DNA from: Falciphora oryzae
Lineage: Eukaryota; Ascomycota; Sordariomycetes; Magnaporthales; Magnaporthaceae
Direction: 5' to 3'
Assembly: GCA_000733355.1 (NCBI GenBank)
Contig: JNVV01000001.1
Location: 2,748,219 to 2,812,218 of the forward strand
DNA length: 64,000 bases
In this document: positions 1 to 12,381 of the stretch, piece by piece
Position numbering within the stretch: the stretch's first letter is position 1
Layout of the letters: every line of letters begins with the position of its first letter
Notes under the pieces: generated by a model
The model's database searches: none
Told to the model about the DNA's origin: nothing
Seen by the model: the letters and a program-made list of their open reading frames with translations, nothing else
Translations under genes and position numbers: made by a program

Positions 1-321
1 GACGGCCTGGCGTTGTGGTGCCAAACGGGTCGACAAATGGCTGCGGCAGGAGGTTGGAATTCACCTCAACGACTTCGGCTATAGCGACCGATGGCAGCAA
101 TTCTGATGAGCTGGCTGAGGCGCGGACGAATCCCAGTCCTGATCTAGACATCGTGGAAGCAACATACCGACAGGTAAGGGGCTCAAGGGCTCCTCCTGTT
201 TGACAGAAACCTCGCCTTTGACAGTCGGTGGCTGCGTGTATGAAGACGGCTTTGAGCCGCCGGTGGGTGGTGGCCTGAGGGGCCCCTTGACAGGCTTTCG
301 CTTCTCAGAACCTGAAGCCAT
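1..321 (-). CDS. Possible 5' part of an unknown gene running off the left edge
   Basis: A minus-strand ATG at 321 has an ideal Kozak context (A at -3, G at +4) and opens a frame rich in K, P, S and E, with an SEKRKPVKG stretch and a VKQEE stretch. At 168/167 this frame meets a clean donor (GTATGT). A 53 bp intron (115-167, acceptor CTCAG) would restore phase and continue an open frame to base 1, with no stop and amino-acid use typical of protein. Family unknown; the visible 89 or so residues look like a disordered N-terminal region with a basic cluster, which could suit a nuclear protein. A second acceptor a few bases on (CATCAG) keeps the same phase. No homology can be claimed, and the branch site is weak. 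If real, the gene is divergent from the LEU3-like regulator and shares its promoter. Confidence 0.35.
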
Positions 322-1334
322 TTCTGCAGCCGCTCTCTCCCCAACCCACAGCGTGCAGGCTGGTGGATCAGTAAGGATGCGGGTCGACCTCGGCTTCCCG
401 AGCACAGTAATGATGGGCGGGCAGCAAATGAGACAACGGGATTTACCAATGCGGCAAGCCGTAGCTCGCCCGGGCCAGCAGGTGCAGGCGTTGCAGACAC
501 TGCAGATACTGCAGCACGGTCAGTCGAGCGGATGCAGGCGGAGGAGAGAGATGAGGCAAATCGGAGAAAATCCTGGGCCGCCGACGTGCTATCTGGCTGC
601 GGGCTGCCGTTGGCTGTCGGACTGCCTGCATCAAGAACAGTGGGCAGGGAAAGACGGTGGAGCGCGGCTGCTGCGCAAAAGTGTGGCTGGGATAGGTTTG
701 CTGCAGCTCACACGTGATAGCTAAACGTAATCGCGCGGCGGGAGCCAATCAGGGCATGCGATGTCCGGCCTGCGACCCCGCTTCTGCGTTGAGTCAGGCT
801 GGCCACTGGGGTGAGAGCCGCCCGCTGGTGGGGCCAGAGCCAGGAACCTAGGTCGCGCGCCGCCTCCCGCCCTTCGCTTGACTATGGCTTGACCGAACTT
901 CCCCTCCCCGCCTCCATCCCTCCGTAGTCGGATCGTCGCCCAACAATCTTTTGATTCAGACGCCCGTTGGCACTACTCCAGACCACACCCGCCGAGTTTG
1001 GCCATCGCGACACCGGCGCCCAGAACCGCCCTGACTAGGCAAAGGCACTCGGACGGCATCCACCATTGTACATATGCCAATTTGCTAATCAATCCACTGG
1101 AAACGCTTCCGTCCCAAGCGCCAGCGGTACCAAAAGACCGGGTGGGCACGGGGAAAAAAAAGGAAGAACAAAAAAAAAGTAAGGAATTAAAAAAAAATTA
1201 ATCGGAAAGGGACTGTGCCCTCCGCTCCGTGCCCGGTCTGGCCCCCCAAAGCTTGCCCCTCGGCGTCACTGCGCCCCTTATTCCCGGCACGGGTGCGCCA
1301 ATCCCGCCCGCGCGTCACGTCGTCCGCCGTCCGC
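322..1334. promoter_or_regulatory. Upstream region of the LEU3-like gene, possibly a divergent promoter
   Basis: About 1 kb without a supportable reading frame. It holds an ACCTAGGT palindrome (847-854) and A-rich stretches close to the gene (1150-1200, several runs of seven to nine A). The plus-strand ATG at 1335 is the first one that opens the zinc-cluster frame. If the minus-strand gene at 1-321 is real, this is a shared promoter. Confidence 0.4.
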
Positions 1335-3791
1335 ATGGATTCCGGCGCCGCCGGCTCGCTTAGCCCGACCAGCCCCGTCAGCGTACGGAGCCATGTCGGG
1401 GCCAATGGCGGTCCCAAGAGAAAGCGGAGCGCTGGCAATATCGCGAGCACCATGGACAGCAGTCCCGAGAGCCCTGGCGCCGACGACGAGCACGGCGACC
1501 ACCACGAGAAGAAGCGCCAGCCCGGCGTGAAGCGGGCATGCAATGAGTGTCGTCAACAAAAGGTGAGTCAACGAGAAGGCAGCCCCGCTACCTGGACCGC
1601 CCGTCCGCCCGTTCTGCTCCTGCGATTGCTCTTGCTTGTGTCGGTATGGGTTCAGATGAACATACTCGCTGACCACCGACGTCTGCCCCTCCACTCCAGC
1701 TACGTTGCGATGTCGTCCAGGACCCGTTTCAGGGGTGCACTCGATGTAGTCGGCTCAAGCTCGAGTGCAAGATCGAGTCCAACTTCAAGCGCGTTGGGAA
1801 GCGGAGTAAACATGCCGAGATGGAAAAGGAGATCGACATGCTACGCCGCGCAGTGCAACGCGCACGCGCAGCGGGGTATATCGAGGACGACGAGGACATG
1901 CACTCGCAGCTACAGTCGCCCGTCATCAACAACACCTACACTCACACACGCAACCCATCCCTGATGGGCTCCGACGAGGCTGTCTCGTCGCTACTACACC
2001 TTAAGAGGGGCGGTTCCTATGCCATCCCCAGGATCGTCCGCAGCCTTGAGGACGTCCAGCTCACAGAGGACGCCGAGGCACAGCTGTTCGACGAGTTCTT
2101 CCGCTGCTACCACCCCTTCCTCCCCTTCCTCAGCCCGCAGCAGACCGCCGAGCAGTACTACCAACAGAACAACCTCCTTTACTGGACTATTGTATCGGTT
2201 GCCGCCAGGAGGTATCAGCCCGACCCGACCTTGCTGGGCAACATCTCCCGGCCCCTGACGAGGCTATTATGGAGCACTATCGGGGAGGTGCCTGGCAACT
2301 ACTTTGCCGTCAAGGCCCTCTGCCTCCTCTGCACCTGGCCTCTCCCCACGAGCACTAGTTCGGCGGACCCCACCCACATCCTGTGCGGTGTCATGATGAA
2401 GGTCGCCACTGGAATCGGCCTGCACCGCCCGATGCACATCAACGACTTTTCTCGAGTGCCGGTACAGCTGAATAAGGAGCAGCTGCACGACCGAGTCACC
2501 ACTTGGGCTGTATGCAACATCGTGGCCCAGACAATCGGGACGGGCTATGGTCAGCCTGCCTCTACCCTGTACGACTGGACCCTTGCGGTCCGGCCAGGCG
2601 ACTCTGGGCCTTTCCAGCTCTCTGCAGAACTTGAGGCTCGGCTCCAGGTCGAGCGGTTCTGTGACAAGGTCTCGAAGGAGATGTACAGCAACGCAAGCGA
2701 CCCGCGAGGGGTGGCTGGTGACGAGCACCGCGCCATTCTCATGCGTGTTTTCCGCCGCGAGTTCAGTGAACTGAACGCCAACATCCTCTCGCGGAACCTG
2801 TCGCCAGTTGTCAACCTACACCTCAAAGCAGCCGGACTCCACCTGCGCCTTGCTGGGTTCTTCGATTCCAGCAAGACCCCCTCATACCTGGACGACCTCA
2901 AGGAGCTATACACATCTACCACCAGCTTCCTAGACCTCGTCATAGACGGCGACATGGACGCCGCCACGCCTTCAGAGCAGGGCAGCAACGACATCCTGAG
3001 GTACGCGACGAACTACATCCAGCAGATGCTGGTCGCCGCAGGCTTCGTGCTGCTCAAGCTCATGAGGTCCTTCTTCGCCAAAATTATCATGGACCGCGGG
3101 CGCCTGCTGTTCCACCGCACCGTGCAGGCCACTCGGGCCACCAGCGTAACCAGAAACGATCTGAACTGGCGGCTGGCGGAGCTGATGGTGCAAATGTGGA
3201 ACGGTGCCCGAGTGGACCAGTCATTCCTCGATCAGGACCATATCGATGACAGCCTGCAACTCAAGGTTCGCTGCAGACACAGTATGAGTCTGGTTTTCGA
3301 CTCGATATGGCATTGGAGAGAGGAGTACGAGGCTCGTGGCCGAGGCTCCCTGGATGGTGAGGATGCCCACCATGTTTTATCTCTTGCTCTTTGTACTTTC
3401 TCCGAGCCACTAGCATTAAGTATGGTGGCTGGTATGGCGGGATCCGCTGACTTGATTGCGAACAACAGCACTGAAAAATCCTACAAACCCAGATTCGGCA
3501 AACGAGTCCTCGGCGTCATCGACACACCTCGACAGCACCTTAGTGCCGCCCTCGCACGGGCTGCCCGCGAACCTCCTAGGCGGGTCTTCCAACGGCGGCG
3601 GCGGCGGCGGAGGCTTGACGCCGCTGGGCGCCTCGGGCCTTGGAGGCGGCGGGCAGAGCTCCATGCTAGGAGCCATTGCCTACGACTCGAATTCAAATGC
3701 CTATGACTTTTTCGATCCACAGCACTGGATGCTCGATAATCTCATGGACTTCCCATACGCGTTCGGCACCGTCCAGGCGCTTGAAGGTTAG
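1335..3791 (+). CDS. Zn(II)2Cys6 transcription factor, LEU3-like
   Basis: Three exons (1335-1562, 1700-3356, 3469-3791) give about 735 residues. Introns are 1563-1699 (GTGAGT...CCAG, splitting the zinc cluster) and 3357-3468 (GTGAGG...ACAG, branch CTGAC). The six zinc ligands are C69, C72, C79, C89, C92 and C99. The nine-residue spacer between the third and fourth Cys, and the following NFKRVGKRSKHAEMEKEI linker, resemble the Leu3 class, which controls branched-chain amino-acid genes in yeast; that role is only inferred here. The heptad-like stretch after the linker could dimerise. The long middle (roughly residues 150-600) is the fungal-specific regulatory region. The last exon carries a poly-Gly run and an aromatic/acidic tail (FFDPQHWMLDNLMDF) that looks like an activation domain. 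Without the second intron the frame turns into poly-Arg nonsense, which supports the splice. Likely nuclear. It could instead be a War1/other Zn2Cys6 paralogue. Confidence 0.85.
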
Positions 3792-5605
3792 AGGCCGGCT
3801 CGGTTGGATCCTACCCTTCTACATGACACAATCCTTGGCAGCAGCAACAACAATATGGACACCTAAAAATTCTATTGCAGTCCTCCAACACTTGACAGCA
3901 GCTGCAACAGTATTGACGCTCAAGAACTTGTAACCATTTCTCCCAACCGCTACCACGACCTGACGACAGGCGACGGCCAAAACCAAAATAGTTTGTTCTG
4001 ACTATGTGCGCTTGACAACACGAATGAGATACTCCTCCCCCCTTGCCTAATTACCCCCACATTATATCATTTTCAATGTCAGCCCGTAGTCTTCGGGCTG
4101 GCCTTCCGCAAAGTTGTGCGCAGCGATTCCAGGTCATGGCGGCGGAGGCGAGGTCATATTCGGTAGCAGATATCCAGCGTAGGCATGTAGCAATAAAATA
4201 ATGTGATAAGAATATGTGCCGCTGTTACATGCCACCTTCCGCTCACCCAATTTCTCGGAAGGTGTTCTCTGTGACGTTACGTGCACGTTGTTTTCTCGGG
4301 GTCGCCAATACAAGTACCTCATTTCGCCAGTTTCCAAGGCCCGGGTGCGTGTTGGCCGGTGATGTGGCGCTGTTGTGATAGAGGTGACGATCCCAGCATC
4401 GCCACGGTACGTGCCGCTGGGCGGCATGCTAATGCCACCATATCAAGCGTCCATGCCGGGGGAGGCCAGGGTTTTCCCGGTATTTGGTCAGTTCCCCGAA
4501 TCCTCGGTGCTGTTGGTTACACTCTCCGGTTTCCAGAGACACCGAGCAATGGCTGGAGGAACACGTGGGTGGTCGAGATGCCGGATCATCGTCTATCAAG
4601 ATCCGAGGTGCTCAAGTATCACGAGAAAGCAGCTTTACCCACGTATATTGGCCATGTGGTGGCATCAGTCTTGTTGAGAAAGTCCCTTTTTCCTCTCGCG
4701 TCCCGACATTTGAACCTCTAAGATAGCCCGAATGGAGATGACTTCACGCCCCGCGCCGGCCTCCTCAGCCCGGCAGTCAGATGAAAGGGCCAAGGCGGGC
4801 CCGCAACGCCGCCGCCTTCCCTATTATCAGAGATGCGCACACTACATTTGTGCCTTTTGTGGGTACCATTGCGGCAAAGAAGGAGACGGAAACGGTATCT
4901 TTTGCTTGGACAAGCTGCATTCCCCCGTGTTCCGTTTTCCTCAATCTGCCTTCTATCGTGACCGTGTAAATTATACGACGGCCTCAATCGGGACATGGTC
5001 GGCTTGCACAACTAGATTCGGGGAAAGCCTTCGTTTTGGTGTGCCACACCCACCAACCCCTTTTGGGTCGTCGGTCGCGACAACCTCCTTTCTTTTCTTT
5101 TTCTTTCTTCCCTTTCCTCCCGTCATTTCAAGTGTCTTGAAGTTTACGGCGGAAAATCAGGAGTCGGGGGCGCGCGCTAGCCCGAACGCTCCCCTTCGCC
5201 AGGCCCGAAATGGAAGTCGGTCCCGTCGGAGGTAGACTGGCGGCACGGCTTTTGGCAAGACTTGAGCAATGCGGCAACATGATGGCTTCCCCCGATTTCT
5301 AAAATGGGGGACGGTTAAGTGAGTGTGTGGGTGGGTGGTAGCCACCATCCCCAAGCGCGAACACAGCACAATCGTTGATTCTTGAACGAACCGAAGCGTT
5401 CTGTGTAGGGTGGGTGTGTACGGGCCTTGCAGTAGCGCCGTGTCGGAGGAATTTTTTCCTCGCGGTCAAACGGCGAATCGGTCCCGGATGGCGGCGGTCC
5501 CGGGTTTCCTCTGTCAGTCCCCACGAGGTATAGTATTCCCCAAATCGATACGAAGGGGTAAGTGGTAGGTTTGGCTAGGTTTGCTGTCGAGAACCGGCAC
5601 AGCTA

Positions 5606-5623
5606 TTTTTTTTTTTTTTTTTT
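5606..5623. repeat. T18 homopolymer
   Basis: Uninterrupted run of 18 T in the intergenic interval. Confidence 0.95.
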
Positions 5624-5817
5624 GCGTCAACTGCCAGGTGCCGCGGTCGCGCGCGCATGCCACCTCAGAGTGGTGACGAGGGAGTGGGACGTTTGTTGGA
5701 CGGTGAGGCCGTGGGCGACGGGTCAAGTGTTTTGATTCGTGCTGCCAGCCTCGCCAGGCTTCTCCGTGATGTTCTTTTTCCGCCCGACGTTTGATTTGAG
5801 GGGTGGAATGCCGACAA

Positions 5818-5838
5818 GTACCTAGGTAGGTACCTATG
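5818..5838. repeat. TACCTAGGTAGGTACCTA palindromic element
   Basis: Two overlapping inverted units of TACCTAGGTA/TAGGTACCTA. Related copies occur at 14302-14316, 24968-24981, 29714-29724, 51757-51768 and elsewhere, always outside genes. Confidence 0.8.
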
Positions 5839-8689
5839 CAATCAAAGATGGTTTAGTCTCTGGTGATATCCAGATCGCGTCCCACTGCACCATCTATTAT
5901 CGCAAGGGTGAAGGAGGCTTGGAGATTGGAGGGGACAGGCAGGTGAGGGGTGGAAAGCATGCGTCCATCACATTCCACTGTCGGTGATGTGAACATGTCA
6001 AAATCCTAAGGGTTGGGGTCAGGGGGTATTCGGTACAATCTGGTTACCACGGATAGATCGATGGCTTTGAATGCCTCAAGAAACGGAACGGGTGGAAGAC
6101 TTGACGGCATGTCGTCGCCAAATGGTGTTTGATGTGGGTCGACCAACCTCGATTCCATTCTCGACACCAGTTCACGTCAATTGACCACTCGAAATTACCA
6201 GGGGTTATTGGTGGCGGGCATCTGCACCCTGGAGAATGTCAATTGGAGAAGCACAAACGTGCCTCTGGTCGACTCTGTCGAGCCTCTAATTAGACGGGTC
6301 GTCAAGATCAATTGCTTACTATTAACGTAACGGCACATATATTTCCGCGATCCGCAAGCTCCCGCTGCCGCCAGCTGTTTCCCGCTCGCAGTAAGCTTAC
6401 CATTTTGCCGCGAGGTCCGCGCGCAAAGGCGACGTCATTTTGACCGGAACGCGCTGCGTCATCGGCTATCTCGGCCCAAGGCTCACGGCGACGGGGCGCG
6501 ATGCGGTTGCTGAAAGATAGCGGCTCTTTGAGCATGGCAGGGAGGCAGCCAGTTAATCAGTAGATAGCACATGACGCGCACAGCCGGTTAGCTCAGCCTG
6601 GCGGTACTCTGTCGATTCAAACGAGGCTATTGTGGAGTCCGGCTCTCTCTCCTTTGTGGCTGCCTAGCCCCCGACCCGGCTGGAGATTCGGCCTTGCGTG
6701 TGCCTTGGATGCGGGGATCTTGTGCTGGCCCGCGCCATGCCCGACGGCCTCCCGGACCCCGGCCTTGTCCGGAGCTTGGCTGGGGCGGCCGGGGCCAGCA
6801 CGGCCCAGGAGTTCGAAGGGCTAGGGGTGAGGTGTATATTCGCGGGCGTGCGGTCGCCCAAACGGCCGCACGAGGCTCAGCTCCTACTGCACCTCATCGA
6901 CTCAACCTCGACTCGCCACACTTGCTACAATGTCCCTTACTTGCATCTGTCGAGAGAAAACTGTGGTAGCTCGGCGCAGCTGTGGGGTTTATCTATCACA
7001 TATCCTTTTCTCTACACTTAAGGTCCTTCCTGTCACGCGTTTCGAATGGTGGACGAGGTGTTGATCTTGAGCCCCTGAGGACCAGCCGTTTCGAGAAACA
7101 GCTTGCCTGCTGTCCTGGCTTCGCCGCACGGCTGCCTGACAACCGCACGGGTACCTGACCACATAAGCATGCGCCTAGCGCAGCATCAGGCTCCCGGTAC
7201 CGGAAATCACTTTCATCAAAATCTAGATCTCGTCCATTGACCAACAGCCAATATCGCAAACACACACTCCTGATGGTCCCTCGGTGGACCAGGCCGGCCC
7301 TTGGAGTGGCCAGGACTCTCCCCCTGCCGCCTAGACCATGTCCCGGCTCTGGGTGGACCTGTCGCCTGGAGTCGATGCCCAAGACGGAGGCTGCCTATCA
7401 TTACCTGGTAGCCAGCATGGGGCATATTGAGTGAGGACCATCCATCCTTGCGGTCAATGCTCCTCCCGCCTTTTTGTCCCCAATAACCCACCACGGAGCG
7501 CCAGGGCGGGGACGTGGACACAATGCCCACCACCATCACCACTGCAGAAGTGTATGGTACCCGTGCCCTGCCGGCGGCAGCTGCTCGCGTGCATGTAGCG
7601 GTCGCTGGGATACTCCCTATGGTCTTGCCTGTCGTGCGGAACGTCGCCACTTTCGCGTCTATCGTCGCAGCAGCGGCTAATCTGAAAGGTGTGGTGGTTC
7701 CGCATGGCGTCTGCCTCGCACAACCAGAACGCGTTCCCTCACTCCCTCCAGACGAGACGTGGCATCAGGAGGCGCTTGTTCAGCACACCACCCCGTTTCT
7801 CCCCTCCATCTTCCCCATCAAGCAGCGGCAGCGGGCGTGTGATCTCGACTATGGTTGGCCCTTCCCGGGGCAAGTGTACACAAGTCCCTCCTCTTGTTTT
7901 CGTGGCGGCGGCCAGCACCACCCTAGTGTCGTGCCGCAGCCGCCCGCCCGCTGCCCGGCAGTCCCCTGATCCCCGACGATATGTGGACGCCTCAAAGACC
8001 GGGCGGCCATTGTTGCGGGCTTTTTTTTGTCCTTGGCCACTCAACTCTCCCCGAACGAATCAAGACGGGTGGTGCTGGCTCTGGGGCCCGCCCCGTTTCC
8101 CACTGACCAAAAAAAGCAAGCCATCATCTCATCTCCGCCCAATGCAGGCACGGGCTTTGTGCTGGCGCCCAGTCTTGACCGTTTTCCCCCTTCCTACCGC
8201 CCCTGGAGCTCGCCTCGACCGATCCTACGAGCGTACCTGGCGCCCTGCGCTTTCGTCCCCACCGTACTTCTGACAGACGTAGAGTAGAGGGGACACGGCT
8301 CTTGTTCCGCTGCTAGCTCGGGTCCTTCTTGTTCCCTGATCGGCGCCTTGGTCGTCTGCAGCGGCTCACTACCCCATTTCTGTTCCTTCTTGCGAGATGA
8401 AGCAGCGGTATAACACTGTTGAGTGCATCGCCAGTGGCTTAGGAAGCTCCTTCCATGGCGCGACGTGCAACGTGGACATTGCGGTGTGGTCGGTGACCCG
8501 GCGATGGAACCTCTGGGCCGTCGGGAAAGGCGCAGGGGGAGGAAGGTTCTGGGCTCTGAAGGCAGCGCCTCCTCCACACGCACGCCCGTCCGTCCATCCC
8601 CCAGCCATCCTACGGTTCGGAAATATCGCGCCGTTGAGGAAAATGTGTGCCTGATTCGACACCCGGGTGATGGTACACACCACCACCAT

Positions 8690-8725
<36 letters not shown>

Positions 8726-8732
8726 CACACAC
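8690..8732. repeat. (CA)n microsatellite
   Basis: About 21 CA units with one CG interruption near 8719, preceded by a short ACC triplet run. Confidence 0.97.
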
Positions 8733-9341
8733 TCGCTAGAAAGAGTGCGCGTCCACACTTTCATTTGCCCGACCACAGACAGGCCGCCATGGTTTAGCCC
8801 TACGCAGCACGCTCGATGCAAGGTTTTTCTAGCCCAGAACAGGGAAAGGTGGACTTGACACGCTCGAGCAGGTGCCGAAACTGAACAATCGGATCCCTTT
8901 CAGCAAGCTCCCCGAGTCCTACATGCCGACGACCGACTAGCGTAGCTCACCTTGCAGGTCAGGGGCGAGGGTATGGCTACGATCAAGATGTGTGAACGGC
9001 CGGCAGAATCCATTTGTTTTCCTCCCCGGCTCGAGATAACGGAGAGGAGGAGAGGGAGGAAAAGGAGGGTAGGAATGACTCTGAGGGAAAGCAAATAGCA
9101 GGGCGAGCGGCAAAATTTGACAGGTGGGCCGCAACCTCCCTGCTCTTTGATTTTTTTTCACCTACCTTTTCCGTCGGCAGGGCGCGGGGATAGCACAAGA
9201 CGGGGGACGAGTCATCAGGGATTGTGTCCAGTAGGTACTGGAACGTGCACCGGGTAGTACTCGGGATGAGAGAGAAGAGAGAGAGACGGGGAGAGAGCGT
9301 CAGGGAAAATGACCGGCTCGACTGGAACGGAGCGAGGTGGC

Positions 9342-9363
9342 TGTGTGTGTGTGTGTGTGTGTG
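9342..9363. repeat. (TG)n microsatellite
   Basis: Eleven TG units, followed by GGGTAGGGCGGG. It lies only 0.6 kb from the CA microsatellite and is of opposite sense. Confidence 0.97.
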
Positions 9364-12354
9364 GGTAGGGCGGGCGAGGAAGAAGCTGGGTGGGTGAGGA
9401 CTCTACGTACGAAAACCACTGGGGGATGGGCAGGAAAACGGCAGTGACAGGACGGGAAGGGTGGAGAGAAGGAAAAGTACAGCGTGATTGGAAGGTCCCT
9501 AACCTTGGAGACCAGACATGCTGCACGGTAGAGGTACATGCATGATGACAGTCCCGCAACCTTTTGGACGGGTACTACCGTAACGCGCCCGGAGCCTGCT
9601 GCTGCTTGCCCCGTGTGCCCGTCTAATCTCCAGTCTGCTGCTGCTGCGGGCGGTAGGGTGCTGCCTGGTACTTGTGTCCGTCCGTCCAGGCTCTGATGAC
9701 TGGTACACCCGCCTGTCTGGGTGCCCGGCAAACGACGAGCCGTCGGCTAGGTAACTTTCTGGCTGGGAACTGGAATCACCCGCGCTGCATGTTTGCGGTG
9801 ACCATTAGCCCGCGTCTATGACTGTCTTCCATCGTTAAGCGACGAAGTCTGGGTGGTAGAATCGAATCAAAAGACTCAACCTCGGGGCCGCCTCCGTGGC
9901 TGTTTTCGTTCCGCCCCCTGAATCTGCCTTTGAAAACTCTGTTCAGGCTTTCCCACTCGCCCGTAGGCCCATCCTTGTTGCATTGCCATCACCTGAATGA
10001 CAGCTCTGGCGGTCCGCCTTGGTAAGCAGAGGTAGGCAGCCTTGACTGGGATAGGACACAGCTAAAGGAGCAGGCTTAGACAGTTCAACCGGAATGGCAG
10101 GCGGCCAAGCTCGTGAAGCGCAGCTCTGCCGGGCGCCTGAGATGATAGCACACTCCGGCCGATAAGTCCCCTGGGCCAGGGGGAAAAGACAGGGAACAGA
10201 GTGCCCAAGGCATGTGGACCGGTGGATCGTTCGCCTCCGCGCCGAGAATCGCGGTCATGTGAGACTTGGTCGTTTCAGCAAAATCCAAAGGGCGCCTCAT
10301 CTCCATCCCGTTCGCGTTTCCTGTTTTGTTCCGCACTTCTTCAGCTTATCCATGGCTCGTGCGTGCAAAAAAAGAAGCAAAGTGTGCCCGAGCTTGATGA
10401 TCAGCCCAGGCTTCTTCCTCGTAGGGGGTTTGCCAAAGCTGCCCACCAATCGGGTGTGCCACCCGCTTCTCTCGACAAGAGCCGTTGCCGAAGACATGGT
10501 GGGCACGGATGCCAGGGTGGGGAGTAAGGACTCTGCAGCGACACCAAGACGACCGGCGCGCGAAAGAGAGGACCGTACATAGGGCAGATCAGGAAGGGGC
10601 AAGCTGAGCCTGGGCTGGGCAAGGGAAGGTAGACAAAAGAATGAAAGGCCAGGGGCTGGTCGGCTCTAGCCAACGCCTCCCTTGTGTCTCACTGGCTCGC
10701 GAGCGGAATCTGGACGCTCGCCTTGCGCCACCGGGAGCGATCGTTTTCACCCCAATGTGAATTTCCGAAATGAAGGGAAAAGCATCGGATTACTCTCCTC
10801 TCGGACCAGAAGGTGATGCTGCCCCGTTGTCCCTTTGTGCCCTTTCCTTCTTTCCACTGCCGGCTTTGCCTAGAAACATCGGCACGTCACTCAACCCATC
10901 TTTGCTGCGATGCAATCTGTTTTCGTCACTCCGACACTTTCAAGATTAGGCTTGGCGAGAGTGATGTTGGGACACGGACCACGGGGTGGCTGGCTGTGGA
11001 GAACTCCCAAGAGAAGCAAGTTGTGGTGTGTGCGTGTTACCTTGACCTTGATGCCGTGTCCGTCCTGTTTTTTTCCTTGCTCATCGATACGGAGACGGGA
11101 AACTGAGTTTTGTCAGGAGGGGACCTGGTCAGCTTCAAGGGCCGGGGCCTGGGGGACTCACGGACACCTTGCTGGACCCGGCACTGTACATCGCTGCGTA
11201 GCAACAGTACCTTTGACAGACCGGGCCTGCAGGCAGTGCCTCGAGCCACGTCCACAGCCATCTCGGGTTCTGGCGGACCCTGGGACGGGATGGAGAGATG
11301 ATGCGTGTGGGTACATTGGGCTATGTGACGAAAATGCTCACATCGATCAGACGCATGACGATTAATGTCGTTCGCCGTCCAACCTGGGCCTCCTGTCGCC
11401 CACTCCTCTCCCTGCCCGCCTGCCTGCTGCCCCCGTGGGGCCATAAAACACCCCTCCGGGTCAGCCGGCGTGGAGGAGGGAGGGATCTGCCCGGCTGGAT
11501 ACAAGTGGGCGCGATAGTCACATCGCGCCGTTTTCTTTTTTTGATCTGCCCGTCCTGCGAAGCGGTAGGGCATAACACACACTACCAGCACGCCCAGAAG
11601 GCGGAGCTCGTCTACAAGGCTACAGGTGGGAACCAACAGGACCACCAACCAGTAGGATCGGGAACGCAGGAGGGGAGCCGCTTGGACGGGGTGGTGGCGG
11701 CGCTTATCTCTGCACGCAACAGTGCGTTGGCGCGCCAAAGCCCGCTTGTTCTCTGCTCTGCGCGCCTCTCTGTCCATAGACATCGCGAGAAACAGCCGCG
11801 GGCACCCCTGTTGGCGCGCTGGGCAGAAGCAAGGAGAAGGAGAGGGAGTTCGGGGTTTCCCTTCTAGGCGCGTCTGGTGTGTGTGGCCCGGGTCGGCCGG
11901 TGCGAAGGACAAGTGCACCTAGCCGCCCGCGTCTACCACTGGGTGTGGTCACTTGTGGTGACCCAACGGCCTGCCGGGATTGGTAGCCCCAGAAAAACGG
12001 AATGAGGGAGGGGAAAGCAATAATGTGTTTGTTTGCATGAGGATGATGGAAATGGGAGATTGTGTTCGCGTATGCGTGAGGATACGGAAAGGCAGACTGG
12101 AACAGACGGTTTGGAAACCATGGCTGGGTACCTCCGACTACACGGTCGCAGACGCTGTTCCCTCCTAGGCAGCCACTGAGAAAAGCAGGCATGCAAGCAT
12201 AGCGCATCAAAGGCAGACTCACATGTTGCCGCCTGGGCCCGACGAGCTGGCACCGAGCATCACAAATCATGACCAAGAGGTGTCAGGTCTCATGTCTGCA
12301 ACAGGGCCCTCAGTTGAGCCCCCTCGTAGTCCGGCCCATTCTGCAGCCCCCCTC

Positions 12355-12381
12355 CCCCAGCCCAGCCCAGCCCAGCCCCAG
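12355..12381. repeat. CCCAG pentamer tandem array
   Basis: About five consecutive CCCAG units bounded by C-rich sequence. Intergenic, no coding context. Confidence 0.9.

Noticed and set aside
3357..3706. Poly-Arg tail at the end of the LEU3-like frame
   Set aside because: It is an out-of-frame reading of a GGC repeat; splicing 3357-3468 restores a poly-Gly run and a sensible C-terminus.
4080..4101. AGCCCG/CGGGCT hairpin after the LEU3-like gene
   Set aside because: A bacterial-style terminator has no meaning here, and the hairpin is short enough to be chance.
6580..6625. A-box-like TAGCTCAGCCTGG and B-box-like GATTCAAAC close together
   Set aside because: Only about 20 bases apart, and no acceptor, D or anticodon stem can be drawn, so it is not a tRNA.
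11037..11918. Open frame of 293 codons on the minus strand
   Set aside because: Arg/Pro/His-rich random composition, overlapped by open frames on the other strand, no recognisable domain.
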